A DNA stretch of 14,089 nucleotides, taken from positions 1 to 14,089 of the forward strand of contig JANQEF010000032.1 of assembly GCA_028278465.1 (NCBI GenBank). Direction: 5' to 3'. This document shows, in pieces, positions 1 through 7,041 of this stretch (its first letter is position 1; each line of letters opens with the position of its first letter). The stretch is from Dehalococcoidia bacterium (GTDB lineage Bacteria; Chloroflexota; Dehalococcoidia; Lucifugimonadales; Lucifugimonadaceae). The notes under the pieces are model-generated. The model saw nothing but the letters and a program-made list of their open reading frames with translations. It was not told where the DNA came from and did no database searches. The position numbers and the translations under genes were made by a program.

Positions 1-489
1 GAACAGGACCGAGTCGAAGTGAAACCGGCTCATCAACTCAACCGCGACCTCCGACGAGTGCGCAGAGAACCCGATGTACCTGATCAGGCCCTCGTCCCGA
101 GCCTTCGAGACCATCTCCAGCACACCGCCGGGGCCGGTTGCGGTCTCGAGGTCTTCCCACGACTGCATCGAATGCAGCTGGTAAAGATCGAACCGGTCGG
201 TCCTCAGCAGCTTCAGTGAGTTCTCAAGGTCTTCACGTGCTGTCTTCGCGTCCCGGTACTTCGTTTTGCAGGCGAGAAATACGTCGTTGCGGTACGGCTC
301 CAGCGCCGGGCCGAGCATCTCCTGCGCGTTGCCGTAGGCCGGCGCGACGTCGAAGTAGTTGATGCCGTGATCGACCGACCACGCCACGTCGTCCGCGGCC
401 GTCGCTTGATCGACCTGGCTGACAACGATGCCCGCGAACCCGACGATCGAAAGCATCTCGCCGGTGTCGCCGTACTCTCGCTGCTGCAC
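1..489 (-). CDS. Aldo/keto reductase, C-terminal part cut by the window edge
   Basis: This is the first 163 residues of an NAD(P)H-dependent aldo/keto reductase, a cytosolic TIM-barrel oxidoreductase acting on carbonyl compounds; the substrate cannot be read from the sequence. The expected catalytic residues are visible in order: Asp and Tyr in NYFDVAPAYG, Lys in ACKTKY and His in YQLHSM. The segment RYIGFSAHS follows, as is usual for the family. I chose the GTG at 489 because GAGAGGAG lies just upstream and because the protein then begins QQREYGDTGEMLSIVGFAG, the normal AKR amino-terminus. The gene lies 26 nt after the stop of the NHL-repeat gene on the same strand, so the two are probably cotranscribed. 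The C-terminal half, which includes much of the cofactor-binding region, is outside the window. Family assignment is firm; the specific reaction is unknown. Confidence 0.92.
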   Translation of the reverse strand, partial: MQQREYGDTGEMLSIVGFAGIVVSQVDQATAADDVAWSVDHGINYFDVAPAYGNAQEMLGPALEPYRNDVFLACKTKYRDAKTAREDLENSLKLLRTDRFDLYQLHSMQSWEDLETATGPGGVLEMVSKARDEGLIRYIGFSAHSSEVAVELMSRFHFDSVLF

Positions 490-515
490 GCCGCTCTCCT
501 CTCGTCCGCTGCCGA

Positions 516-1532
516 CTAGCCGCTCACACGCCGCCATTTGCGCAGGCTGGCCGGGTTGTCCACGACCGGCTGCTGATGCCGTCCCCACTCAACGTATGAG
601 ACCTCGGCCACGTAGACGTCGCCTCGTGAGTCAATGCCGAGCGAGTGCGGCCACAGGAACTGGTCAGGCTCCTGCCCGTAGTGCTCTGCACCGAACCTCG
701 TGATCAACTCGCCGTCGCGTGTGAACACGTCGACCCGGTTGCCAAGGCGCGCCACGCCCTGCTGCACCGGCGGCGGCCCCTGCTCGGCGACATATATCTG
801 CGCATCATCGCCACTGCCGACAACCTCGACCGCCACCGCCTTGTGCGCCCGCCACTCCCGCAGGTACTCGCCGTCCAGAGAAAACACCTGCACGCGATGG
901 TTCTCCCGGTCGCACACCACGATCTCCTCGTCGTCAAGCAGCGCCAGGTTGTGCGGCAGGCTGAACTGGCCGGGATCGGTGCCCGACTCGCCGAACGAAG
1001 CGACGAACTCGCCGTCCGGGCCGTAGCGGTGAATGCGTGAATTGCCGTAGCCGTCTGAGATGAACACCTCGCCGGTCTTCTGCGAAACGGCGACGTCAGT
1101 CGGTCGGTTGAACGGCCTGCCGCTCTCCCGCGGCTCCTGCTCGCCCGTGCCGATAGTCAGCAAGAAGTCTCCGCCCGGGCTCATCTTGTGGATCTGGTTG
1201 CCGACGTCGTCGACAAGCCACAGGTGGTTCTCGTGGTCGGCGGTGATGGCGTGGGTGCGCTTGAACCACGTGTTCCAGAACTGCATGGCGTTGCCGTAGG
1301 AGTCGCGCCGGATCACCACGTCGCCCGGGTCGTTGTCATTGCCCCACGAGTCGACCACATTGCCGTCCGGATCGAACACCAGCACCGGCACGTTGCCGCG
1401 GTTGAAGACGTAGACGCGGTCGTCTGCGCCGACGGTTACAGCAGTCGCCTCGCGCAGCCAGATGCCGTGCGGAATCTTCGCCCAGCCGGGCACCGGCTCG
1501 TACCTCGTGTCTTTCGTAACCGGCGGCGTCAT
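516..1532 (-). CDS. NHL-repeat six-bladed beta-propeller protein
   Basis: The protein has 338 residues and is built almost wholly of NHL-type beta-propeller blades. Repeated units of the form 'NRVDVFTRDGELITRFG' and 'HRVQVFSLDGEYLREW' alternate with 'GDVYVAE', 'GEVFISD' and 'NHLWLVDD' strands, giving about five or six blades. Similar proteins are often annotated as peptidyl-alpha-hydroxyglycine alpha-amidating lyase-like, but I see no basis for claiming lyase activity here. I see no signal peptide or membrane segment, so a cytosolic protein is likely. The ATG at 1532 is preceded by AAGGAG at a good distance. The aldo/keto reductase follows 26 nt downstream. A scaffold, sugar- or lactone-binding role, or an enzyme such as a lactonase, would all fit this fold; the function is not known. 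Confidence 0.85.
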   Translation of the reverse strand: MTPPVTKDTRYEPVPGWAKIPHGIWLREATAVTVGADDRVYVFNRGNVPVLVFDPDGNVVDSWGNDNDPGDVVIRRDSYGNAMQFWNTWFKRTHAITADHENHLWLVDDVGNQIHKMSPGGDFLLTIGTGEQEPRESGRPFNRPTDVAVSQKTGEVFISDGYGNSRIHRYGPDGEFVASFGESGTDPGQFSLPHNLALLDDEEIVVCDRENHRVQVFSLDGEYLREWRAHKAVAVEVVGSGDDAQIYVAEQGPPPVQQGVARLGNRVDVFTRDGELITRFGAEHYGQEPDQFLWPHSLGIDSRGDVYVAEVSYVEWGRHQQPVVDNPASLRKWRRVSG

Positions 1533-1714
1533 GCTGACTCCTTATCGCGGGCTTGTGGAGGGCTCATCTTATCGCTTCAGACACGGTTGTCCCGATGCCC
1601 GAGCCAAAGCTTCCGGCGCACCGCCGCGACGCGGGTTAAGATTCACTGCCCGCCGCGGTCCGGCCGCGTGCTGCGGCGCACACAGCACCAGAAACAGTCG
1701 AAAGGGAACACAGA
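1533..1714. other. Divergent intergenic region between the NHL-repeat and SDR genes
   Basis: This 182-bp spacer separates two divergently transcribed genes, so it must hold both promoters. The only -10-like sequences I see are TAAGAT at 1637-1642 (plus strand) and TAAGAT on the minus strand at 1567-1572. Neither has a convincing -35 box. I see no operator palindrome, riboswitch or small gene. Coordinated control of the two flanking units is possible but nothing here shows it. Confidence 0.4.
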
Positions 1715-2521
1715 ATGCTCGCCGACCTTAGCGGAAAAGTTGCTCTCGTGACGGGCGGAGGCCAGGGACTCGGCCTCGGGATAGTGATGCGCATGGCCGA
1801 GCAGGGCGCCGACATCGCCATCGCCGACCTGAGCGAAGAGAACGCAGAAAACGCCGCTGAACAGGTCAGAGCGCTGGCACGCACCGCCTTCACGGCGAAG
1901 ATGGACGTCACCGACAAGGCGAGCATCGACGCCGCGGTCGAGAAGATCCTGTCCGAGGCCGGGCAGATCGACATCCTGGTGAATAACGCCGGCGTGGCTG
2001 GCGCTCCCGGTTCGACCGGTGTGGCGTTCCGCGACGTCGACTGGGAGTTCACGTGGCAGGTCAACGTGAAAGGGCTCGCGGACGTCACCGAGGCGGTGCT
2101 GCCGCACATGAGGGAGCGCAAGTACGGCAAGATCGTCAACATCTCGTCCGTCGCAGCGAAAGCCGCTCGATACGTCACCGCCTACTACGCCACGACCAAG
2201 ATGGCGGTGATCGCCTACACGCAGGCCGTCGCACGCGAGTTCGCAGGCGAGAACATCAACTCGAACGCTATCGCGCCGGGACGCATCTGGACGGCGTTCC
2301 ACCAGGACTGGATGGCGGAGCGGGAGAAGCAAGGCGACACGTCGGTGGTCGGCAAGGACCGCTACGAGGTGTTCGAGACTGCGGCGAAAGAGGTGATCCC
2401 GCTTGGCAGGCCGCAGACGCCTTCAGACATCGGCGCGCTGGCCGCATTCCTGGCCTCGGACGACGCCAGCAACATCACCGGCCAGGTGATCCAGTGCGAT
2501 GGCGGCCAGGTGATGGCGTAG
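1715..2521 (+). CDS. Short-chain dehydrogenase/reductase (SDR), probably NAD-dependent
   Basis: This is a 268-residue classical SDR oxidoreductase, the usual length for the family. The nucleotide-binding motif TGGGQGLG is at residues 13-20. An Asp at residue 38, at the end of the second beta strand, suggests NAD(H) rather than NADP(H). NNAG is at 90-93 and the catalytic tetrad is N117, S144/S145, Y158 and K162 (YATTK). The C-terminus NITGQVIQCDGG is typical of FabG-like and polyol or hydroxyacid dehydrogenase SDRs. The ATG at 1715 has AAAGGG upstream. The gene stands alone on the plus strand: its neighbour to the left is divergent and to the right convergent, so context does not reveal the substrate. 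A 3-oxoacyl-ACP reductase role is possible but less likely given the NAD-type Asp. Confidence 0.93.
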   Translation: MLADLSGKVALVTGGGQGLGLGIVMRMAEQGADIAIADLSEENAENAAEQVRALARTAFTAKMDVTDKASIDAAVEKILSEAGQIDILVNNAGVAGAPGSTGVAFRDVDWEFTWQVNVKGLADVTEAVLPHMRERKYGKIVNISSVAAKAARYVTAYYATTKMAVIAYTQAVAREFAGENINSNAIAPGRIWTAFHQDWMAEREKQGDTSVVGKDRYEVFETAAKEVIPLGRPQTPSDIGALAAFLASDDASNITGQVIQCDGGQVMA

Positions 2522-2539
2522 GGCGCGAGCGGCGTCCTA
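2519..2539. terminator. Hairpin between convergent stop codons
   Basis: The 21 bp from the stop codon of the SDR gene (TAG, 2519-2521) to the stop codon of the DinB gene (2537-2539 on the minus strand) form an 8-bp stem, TAGGGCGC with GCGTCCTA, around a 5-nt loop. One pair is a G-U wobble. There is no T-run on either side, so it does not look like a normal intrinsic terminator. It may still act as a bidirectional transcript-end structure. Confidence 0.35.
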
Positions 2540-3058
2540 AACGAAGTACCAGCGTCGCTTCTCGACGAGGCCACGCACGTAAGCGGCCTGGCCAACGTGC
2601 TCGGTGCTGTCGTTGATCACGCTAACGATGCGGACACCAACCGTGACAGGCGGGTCCCACCGGGTGTCGATGATCCGGTCGAGCTCCTCGGGTGTGATGG
2701 TGTCCAAGTAGTCGTTGGTCCGCCCCAGCACAGCGTCGTGGTAGCCGAGAAGCAGACCCGCGTCCGGCTTGATGCCTGCAACTTCGGCCGGGCCGTGGCC
2801 TGTTCCCTGGTTGTGCGGGTCCGGAGCCATGCCGAACTTCTCCGCCCACCCGTCATCGACCCACGCCTGAGCGTTGCCTGCGATCTCTGACACGTGGTCG
2901 TCATGCACGCGGGTCAGGTGCCACACCAGCCATGCGATCGAGTTCGCGTCTTCATGTGGCCGGTAAGCAAGCTGCTCCTCGGACGACCCGTCGAATACGA
3001 CGGCCAGCTGGTCTCGAATACGCTGGAACGAGTCTCTCAACACATCGGCCGTATCCAT
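2537..3058 (-). CDS. DinB-family (DUF664) protein
   Basis: The 173-residue protein resembles the DinB/DUF664 four-helix-bundle superfamily, which includes thiol-dependent (mycothiol or bacillithiol) transferases. These proteins bind a divalent metal through three side chains. Likely ligands here are H47 in LVWHLTRVHDDH and D150 and H154 in VINDSTEHVGQ, which match the H...(D/E)xxxH pattern. The C-terminal AAYVRGL matches the family's usual 'LRG' ending. The start at 3058 has a strong AAAGGAG 7 nt upstream. The gene lies 15 nt after the stop of the HAD-like gene and is probably the last gene of an apt-HAD-DinB unit. The thiol cofactor or substrate cannot be read from the sequence. Family call is good; function is open. 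Confidence 0.85.
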   Translation of the reverse strand: MDTADVLRDSFQRIRDQLAVVFDGSSEEQLAYRPHEDANSIAWLVWHLTRVHDDHVSEIAGNAQAWVDDGWAEKFGMAPDPHNQGTGHGPAEVAGIKPDAGLLLGYHDAVLGRTNDYLDTITPEELDRIIDTRWDPPVTVGVRIVSVINDSTEHVGQAAYVRGLVEKRRWYFV

Positions 3059-3073
3059 GCGCTCGCTCCTTTT

Positions 3074-3862
3074 TCAGCCGTTCGAAGATTCGACGGTGTT
3101 CAGCCAGTCTTCAACGATCTCCGGCAGGTCAGAGATCGAGTTCAGCGTGTAGTCAGGAGGAACGATCGGCGTCCTGCTGTCGTAGCCCGCGATCCAGCCG
3201 GTCTTCATGCCGACCCCGGCGGCGCCCGAGATGTCGGTTAGCAGGTTGTCGCCGATGTGCAGCGCAGAGCCTGGCGATGAGCCAACCTTCTCCAGCGTGG
3301 GACAGAAGATGTTCGGGTTGGGTTTGGCGCAGGCGATCTCGTTGGAGAAGGTCAGCTCGTGGAACTGGTCCAGCACGCCCTCAGCCTCGAACCACTTCCG
3401 GTAGGCAGAAGCCGAAGTAAGCCCTGTGTTCGAGATCAGCGCCACGTTGATGTCCAGGTTGCTCAGCTGCGAGAGGGCCTCTTTGGCTCCAGGCAGGAAG
3501 CGCGGTGGGTTGTCCACAAAGGCGCGGTCAACGGCGTCGCCTACCGCCGACAGCCGTCCATCGCCCAGCCTGCCCGGAAGTTCTTCATCCACCAGGGCCA
3601 GCATCTGGGCGACGCGGTCTGTGAATTCGAGATCAACGCCGAGGTCGTGATCGCTGGTGATCATCTCGCTGGTGTTCCGGCTCGCGACGAGCAGTTCATC
3701 ATGCGGCACCGGCATGCCGAAGCCTTCGAGGACCTCGGCTGCGAGCCGCGTGCGGGTCTGGTACCGCTTCTCGGAGCGCTGCGACCCGTCTAGCTCGGCG
3801 ACCAGGGTCAGCCACAGGTCGAGCGTGATGGCTGGTCGGCCGGGTTGCGCGCTATCGGCCAT
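3074..3862 (-). CDS. HAD-like hydrolase with Trp in motif I
   Basis: This is a haloacid-dehalogenase-superfamily protein of 262 residues with an alpha-helical cap between motifs I and II. The nucleophile is D15 in ITLDLWLTLV. Motif II is ISNTG (S144), motif III is K180 in CAKPNP, and motif IV is IGDNLLTD (D205 and D210). In motif I the second Asp of the usual DxD is replaced by Trp (W17). DxWxTL variants occur in several HAD branches, including dehalogenase-like ones, so ordinary phosphatase activity should not be assumed. An ATG exists at 3883, but the one at 3862 has GAGGAG at good spacing while the upstream one has little, so I use 3862. The gene lies 57 nt downstream of apt and 15 nt upstream of the DinB gene, which suggests one transcript. 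Confidence 0.88.
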   Translation of the reverse strand: MADSAQPGRPAITLDLWLTLVAELDGSQRSEKRYQTRTRLAAEVLEGFGMPVPHDELLVASRNTSEMITSDHDLGVDLEFTDRVAQMLALVDEELPGRLGDGRLSAVGDAVDRAFVDNPPRFLPGAKEALSQLSNLDINVALISNTGLTSASAYRKWFEAEGVLDQFHELTFSNEIACAKPNPNIFCPTLEKVGSSPGSALHIGDNLLTDISGAAGVGMKTGWIAGYDSRTPIVPPDYTLNSISDLPEIVEDWLNTVESSNG

Positions 3863-3919
3863 GGATCTACTCCTCGCCGGCATCTGGACCTGAACCGGTC
3901 CATGCCACGGCTAGCACGA

Positions 3920-4453
3920 TCAGTACTGCACCATCGTGAAGATATCGGTGCCGGCCAGCGGAGTGCGGCCGTCCAGGAAGGTGAGCTCAACGACGAACGC
4001 CGTCGATACGACCTCGGCGCCGAGCGCAGTCAGGAGCCTGACCGCGGCCGCAGCGGTACCGCCGGTGGCGAGCAGGTCGTCCACGATGACGACCCGCTTG
4101 CCCGCCGATATCGCGTCGTGACGCGCCTCCAGGCGAGCGGTCCCGTATTCGAGGTCGTAGTCGGCGCCGATCACTTCGGGAGGCAGCTTGCCGGATTTGC
4201 GCAGCGGGATGAACGGCAACTCGGCCTGAACAGCCGCTGGCGCCGCGAAGATGAAACCGCGTGCGTCGATCGCCGCCACCGCGTCGGCCCGCCGTTCCGC
4301 CAGGTGATCCACGAAACGATCGGTGACGAACCGCATCGCCTGCGGGTCCGCCATCAGCGGACTGAGGTCCCGGAACAGGATCCCCGGTTGCGGATGGTCC
4401 GGCACATCGCGGATCCATCGCTTGAGGTCGAGTTCGCTGGTGGACGAGGTCAT
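3920..4453 (-). CDS. apt: Adenine phosphoribosyltransferase
   Basis: Apt makes AMP from adenine and PRPP in purine salvage in the cytosol. The 177-residue length is normal. Family landmarks are all present: IRDVPDHPQPGILFRD near residues 14-29, ARGFIF at 64-69, the flexible-loop segment RKSGKLP at 85-91, LEYGTARLEARHDA at 101-114, and the PRPP-binding motif VVIVDDLLATGGT at 121-133. The ATG at 4453 has only a weak Shine-Dalgarno sequence (GGAA about 12 nt upstream). The HAD-like gene follows after 57 nt, so apt probably leads a three-gene unit. A candidate promoter lies about 70 nt upstream. Confidence 0.97.
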   Translation of the reverse strand: MTSSTSELDLKRWIRDVPDHPQPGILFRDLSPLMADPQAMRFVTDRFVDHLAERRADAVAAIDARGFIFAAPAAVQAELPFIPLRKSGKLPPEVIGADYDLEYGTARLEARHDAISAGKRVVIVDDLLATGGTAAAAVRLLTALGAEVVSTAFVVELTFLDGRTPLAGTDIFTMVQY

Positions 4454-4521
4454 GTCGATTGCAAGTTCCGGCGCTGAGACCAGCGATCGTGACTGGCGAC
4501 CGTGATCGGTCGAGGCACAGA

Positions 4522-4550
4522 ATTCTAACCCGCCCGCGGCCGCGAATCAC
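4522..4550 (-). promoter_or_regulatory. Candidate apt promoter
   Basis: On the minus strand TAGAAT (4522-4527) resembles a sigma-70 -10 box. GTGATT (4545-4550), 17 nt upstream, is a weak -35 box. It would give a leader of about 60 nt before the apt ATG. The same -10 hexamer precedes recF. The -35 match is poor, so this stays tentative. Confidence 0.35.
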
Positions 4551-4557
4551 CGCCGGT

Positions 4558-5670
4558 TCAAGAAACCCCGAACAGCTCGGTGTCCGGGTAGAAGTCGGTC
4601 CAGGCGAACCAGAATATGTTCACCGCGTGGACTCGCTGCAGCGTCTTGCCGACCAGCGGACCCTCGACGGCCTGGCCCGTAAACGGAAGCCAGCGTGTTC
4701 CTGTTTCCGCATCGACCAGCCACTCTCTTTCGCCAGAGTCATCCAGTGTGAACGTCAGCTCCTGTCCATCTACAGCGCGGCTGAAAGCCAGCGCCGTCGC
4801 CGATTCGTCCTGGAAGTTGGCGACGACCTTCTCGCCCGCCACCTCGTCGTTCACGACGCGGGTTTCTCTCAACTCAGAGTGAGGGAACGCCTTCGGTCCG
4901 TCGTCGAAGCCGATGCCGAGCACCAGCTCCTTGCGCGGCAACCGGTCGTCGCCGATCTTTTCGCCGATAACGCCGGCGTCGTTGCTGGCGTAGTAGCCGT
5001 CGTACTGGTCCCTGGCAGACGAGCTCGGCTTCCGCAGCGCGACGGTGTCGGGATGCTCTTTGGTCCACTGGTCCCATGTCGTCAGGATGAGCGGGACTGG
5101 CTCGAGCGGCGTGCCCTCGAACTCTCCCTGCACGCTGAACGACAGGAACTGGCTCCAGAGCGAGCGCGTCTCGCGGTCGTACATCACTAGCGCGTTGTTG
5201 ATCAGCTTGCCAGACACGCCGAACTCCAGCACCTGGCCTTCGATCTCTCTGGAATACCCGATTCCAGTGAAGCAAAGCGGTCACCAGGTGACAGCGACCG
5301 GTTCGCCTCCCACGACGTCGTTCACCACTTCATGGCGGCTAAGCAGCGGCACCGAGTATGCTCGGGCGTCGCCGGCGATCTCGATGCCAAGCACCAGCTC
5401 GTCGGACTGGTAAAGCTCATCGGCGCGTGATCGCTGCAGGTGAACAGGGTCTTCGATCGATCTGATCGCGTCGAACGGGAGCAGAGTGACGAGGTCGAAG
5501 TCGCGGCTTGTGCCGACGCCGGAGGAGCTGTTCGTGCCGGTCACCGTGATACCTTCCGTGCGGTTCAGGATTCGCGTCAGGAAGCTGGAGTTCGCTATGT
5601 TCCAGACCAGGAACACTCCGAACGCGACGGCAGCGGCGATGAATATGTAGCTCGAATATCTCGACAGCAA
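4558..5670 (-). CDS. DUF3179 membrane-anchored protein, probable selenoprotein (in-frame TGA = Sec130)
   Basis: One reading frame runs from the TTG at 5670 to the stop at 4558, broken only by a TGA at 5281-5283 (codon 130). Read through, it gives a 370-residue DUF3179 protein. It has one N-terminal membrane helix (about residues 8-26) and presumably an exported domain. From family knowledge, the segment around codon 130 matches the DUF3179 motif VTYCPLC; here it reads VTW-U-PLC, so the TGA replaces the first Cys of CPLC. Downstream FGVSGKL, MYDRETRSLWSQ and FYPDTELF are normal family features and show no decay. A hairpin follows the TGA (separate entry). Other genes here end with TGA, so the code is not altered globally. 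The protein is an internal repeat (about 92-225 and 239-370). The start is uncertain: AGGAG lies about 14 nt before the TTG. The biochemical role of DUF3179 is unknown; UPLC suggests redox or metal chemistry. A nonsense mutation or sequencing error is the alternative. Confidence 0.72.
5245..5271 (-). promoter_or_regulatory. Candidate bacterial SECIS hairpin after the DUF3179 TGA
   Basis: In the mRNA sense the segment CTGGAAT-CGGGT-ATTCCAG (5267 to 5249) forms a perfect 7-bp stem with a 5-nt loop. Past an A-A mismatch the stem extends by C-G, U-A and U-G pairs, to 5271 and 5245. The first loop base lies 20 nt after the TGA. As I recall, the bacterial SECIS consensus asks for a loop 16-37 nt after UGA with a G in its first two positions; this fits both. 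The loop also contains GU, as does the E. coli fdhF loop. The hairpin lies inside the coding sequence, as expected for bacterial SelB-dependent decoding. Confidence 0.65.
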
Positions 5671-5773
5671 TTGGGCGGCGGTCTCTCCTGCAACCTTGCG
5701 GTGCGGCCGGCGGACTCTTAGATGCCCTGAGCTACGGCGCGGTGCTGCGTCCGGACGTGAAAAAGCTCCCAGT

Positions 5774-5782
5774 TGCTAGAAT
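5774..5782 (+). promoter_or_regulatory. Candidate recF promoter (extended -10)
   Basis: TGCTAGAAT is a good extended -10 element (TGn plus TAGAAT). Position 5754-5759 (GACGTG) is only a poor -35 box, which an extended -10 can tolerate. Transcription would start near 5789, leaving a leader of about 75 nt before the recF start. It lies in the 195-bp divergent spacer between the DUF3179 gene and recF (5671-5865), in which I see nothing else distinct. Confidence 0.4.
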
Positions 5783-5865
5783 CGGAACTCGTTCAGCGCT
5801 CTACTTCACGCCGACCTGTCCGGGTCCTGCGCTGAACTCGGCCAACTCGCATCCGGAGCACGAAG

Positions 5866-7041
5866 ATACACATCGCTCGCCTGGCCCTCACAGGTTTCCG
5901 AAATCATGCTCAGACCGCTCTCGAGCTTCGGCCCGGGCTGAACCTCTTCGAGGGCGAAAACGGCCACGGCAAGAGCAACCTGCTCGAGGCGGTCTACATG
6001 CTGGCGATCGCCAAGTCTCCTCGTACATCGAGCGAACGGGAGCTGATCAACTGGAAGATCGGCGACTCCGGCGGACACGTCCAGGTGCTGGGTGTTGGAC
6101 GCGAGGGCGACGAAACTGTACAGGCGCAGGTCGACTTCGATGTCGCAGCCGCAGGCACGGCCAACGGAGCCGGATACCGCAAGTCGCTGCGGCTCAACGG
6201 CATCGTCCGCAGTTCCGCCGAGTTCGTCGGGCACCTGAACGTCGTGTTTTTCGAGGCTGACGACCTGGAGATCGTTCTCGGCTCGCCGTCCACGCGCCGG
6301 AGATACCTGGACATACTGATCTCGCAGAGCCGTCCGGCCTACCTGAAGTCTCTGCAGCGCTACTCGAAGGTGGTGTCACAGCGGAACCACCTGCTGCGTC
6401 TCGTGCGAGAGGGCTCGGCGAGTAGCGAGGAGATGGCCTTCTGGGACGAGCGGCTGGCGTACGAGGGCGCTGAGGTGGTGAACGAGCGGTACCAGGCGGT
6501 CGAGAAGCTGAAGGAAGATGCAGTACCGGCGCACGAGGAGCTGACAGATGGCGACGAACTCGGCATCGAGTATCTGCCGCAGCTGACGGAGTCGGGGCCG
6601 GGAAGTGGCTTGCCTGACCCGGTCACTCATCAGGCTCTTGAGGATTGCCTGGCAGAAGGGCTGAGGCAGGCGCGACGCCGGGAGACGGCGCAAGGAGTAA
6701 CAGTCGTCGGGCCGCACCGGGACGACATCTCGATCCAGCTCAACGGCCAGCCCGCGGCCTCTTTCGCCTCCCGCGGACAGTCTCGGATCATCGCGCTGGC
6801 GCTGAAGATGGCGGAGGCCTCGGTCGTCCAGTCGCTAACCGGCCGCACACCGGTCCTGGCGCTCGACGACATCCTCTCGGAGCTCGACCCGGGGCGCAGA
6901 AGGCTCGTGCTGGACCGTGCCGCCAGCTTCGAACAGGTGCTGCTCACGTCAGCCGAATCGTCGGCGATAGCGCCCGAACACCTGGAGAACGCCGCTCACT
7001 TCCGGGTTGTCGAAGGCGAGGTGACGCCCGTTGCAGGCTGA
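5866..7041 (+). CDS. recF: DNA replication and repair protein RecF, non-canonical ATA start
   Basis: RecF is an SMC-like ATPase that, with RecO and RecR, loads RecA at single-strand gaps. Read from 5866 the product has 391 residues, within the family range. The N-terminus (M/I)HIARLALTGFRNH matches RecF proteins. Walker A is GENGHGKS (30-37), the ABC signature is ASRGQSR (about 301-307), and Walker B is VLALDDILSELD (about 330-341). The first in-frame ATG is codon 45, downstream of Walker A, so it cannot be the true start. The frame is open upstream only to the stop at 5833-5835 and has no ATG, GTG or TTG there. ATA at 5866 sits where the family's Met lies and has GGAG 7 nt upstream; ATC at 5872 is less likely. 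The sirtuin gene overlaps its end. The usual dnaN/gyrB neighbours are absent. Confidence 0.93.
   Translation: MHIARLALTGFRNHAQTALELRPGLNLFEGENGHGKSNLLEAVYMLAIAKSPRTSSERELINWKIGDSGGHVQVLGVGREGDETVQAQVDFDVAAAGTANGAGYRKSLRLNGIVRSSAEFVGHLNVVFFEADDLEIVLGSPSTRRRYLDILISQSRPAYLKSLQRYSKVVSQRNHLLRLVREGSASSEEMAFWDERLAYEGAEVVNERYQAVEKLKEDAVPAHEELTDGDELGIEYLPQLTESGPGSGLPDPVTHQALEDCLAEGLRQARRRETAQGVTVVGPHRDDISIQLNGQPAASFASRGQSRIIALALKMAEASVVQSLTGRTPVLALDDILSELDPGRRRLVLDRAASFEQVLLTSAESSAIAPEHLENAAHFRVVEGEVTPVAG

Noticed and set aside
3863..3883. HAD-like gene starting at ATG 3883
   Set aside because: It has little Shine-Dalgarno sequence, while ATG 3862 has GAGGAG at good spacing; seven extra residues add nothing family-like.
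5281..5283. TGA read as Trp through a changed genetic code
   Set aside because: apt, the HAD gene, recF and other genes here end with TGA, and family conservation at the site is Cys rather than Trp.
4558..5670. Two separate DUF3179 genes or a pseudogene (stops at 5281 and 4558)
   Set aside because: Both parts are in the same frame, each alone lacks half of the family domain, and the TGA falls at a conserved Cys followed by a SECIS-like hairpin. The second part has no ribosome-binding site that would justify its own start at GTG 5232.
5998..7041. recF starting at ATG 5998
   Set aside because: This would remove the Walker A motif and the conserved N-terminus, which are encoded in frame just upstream.
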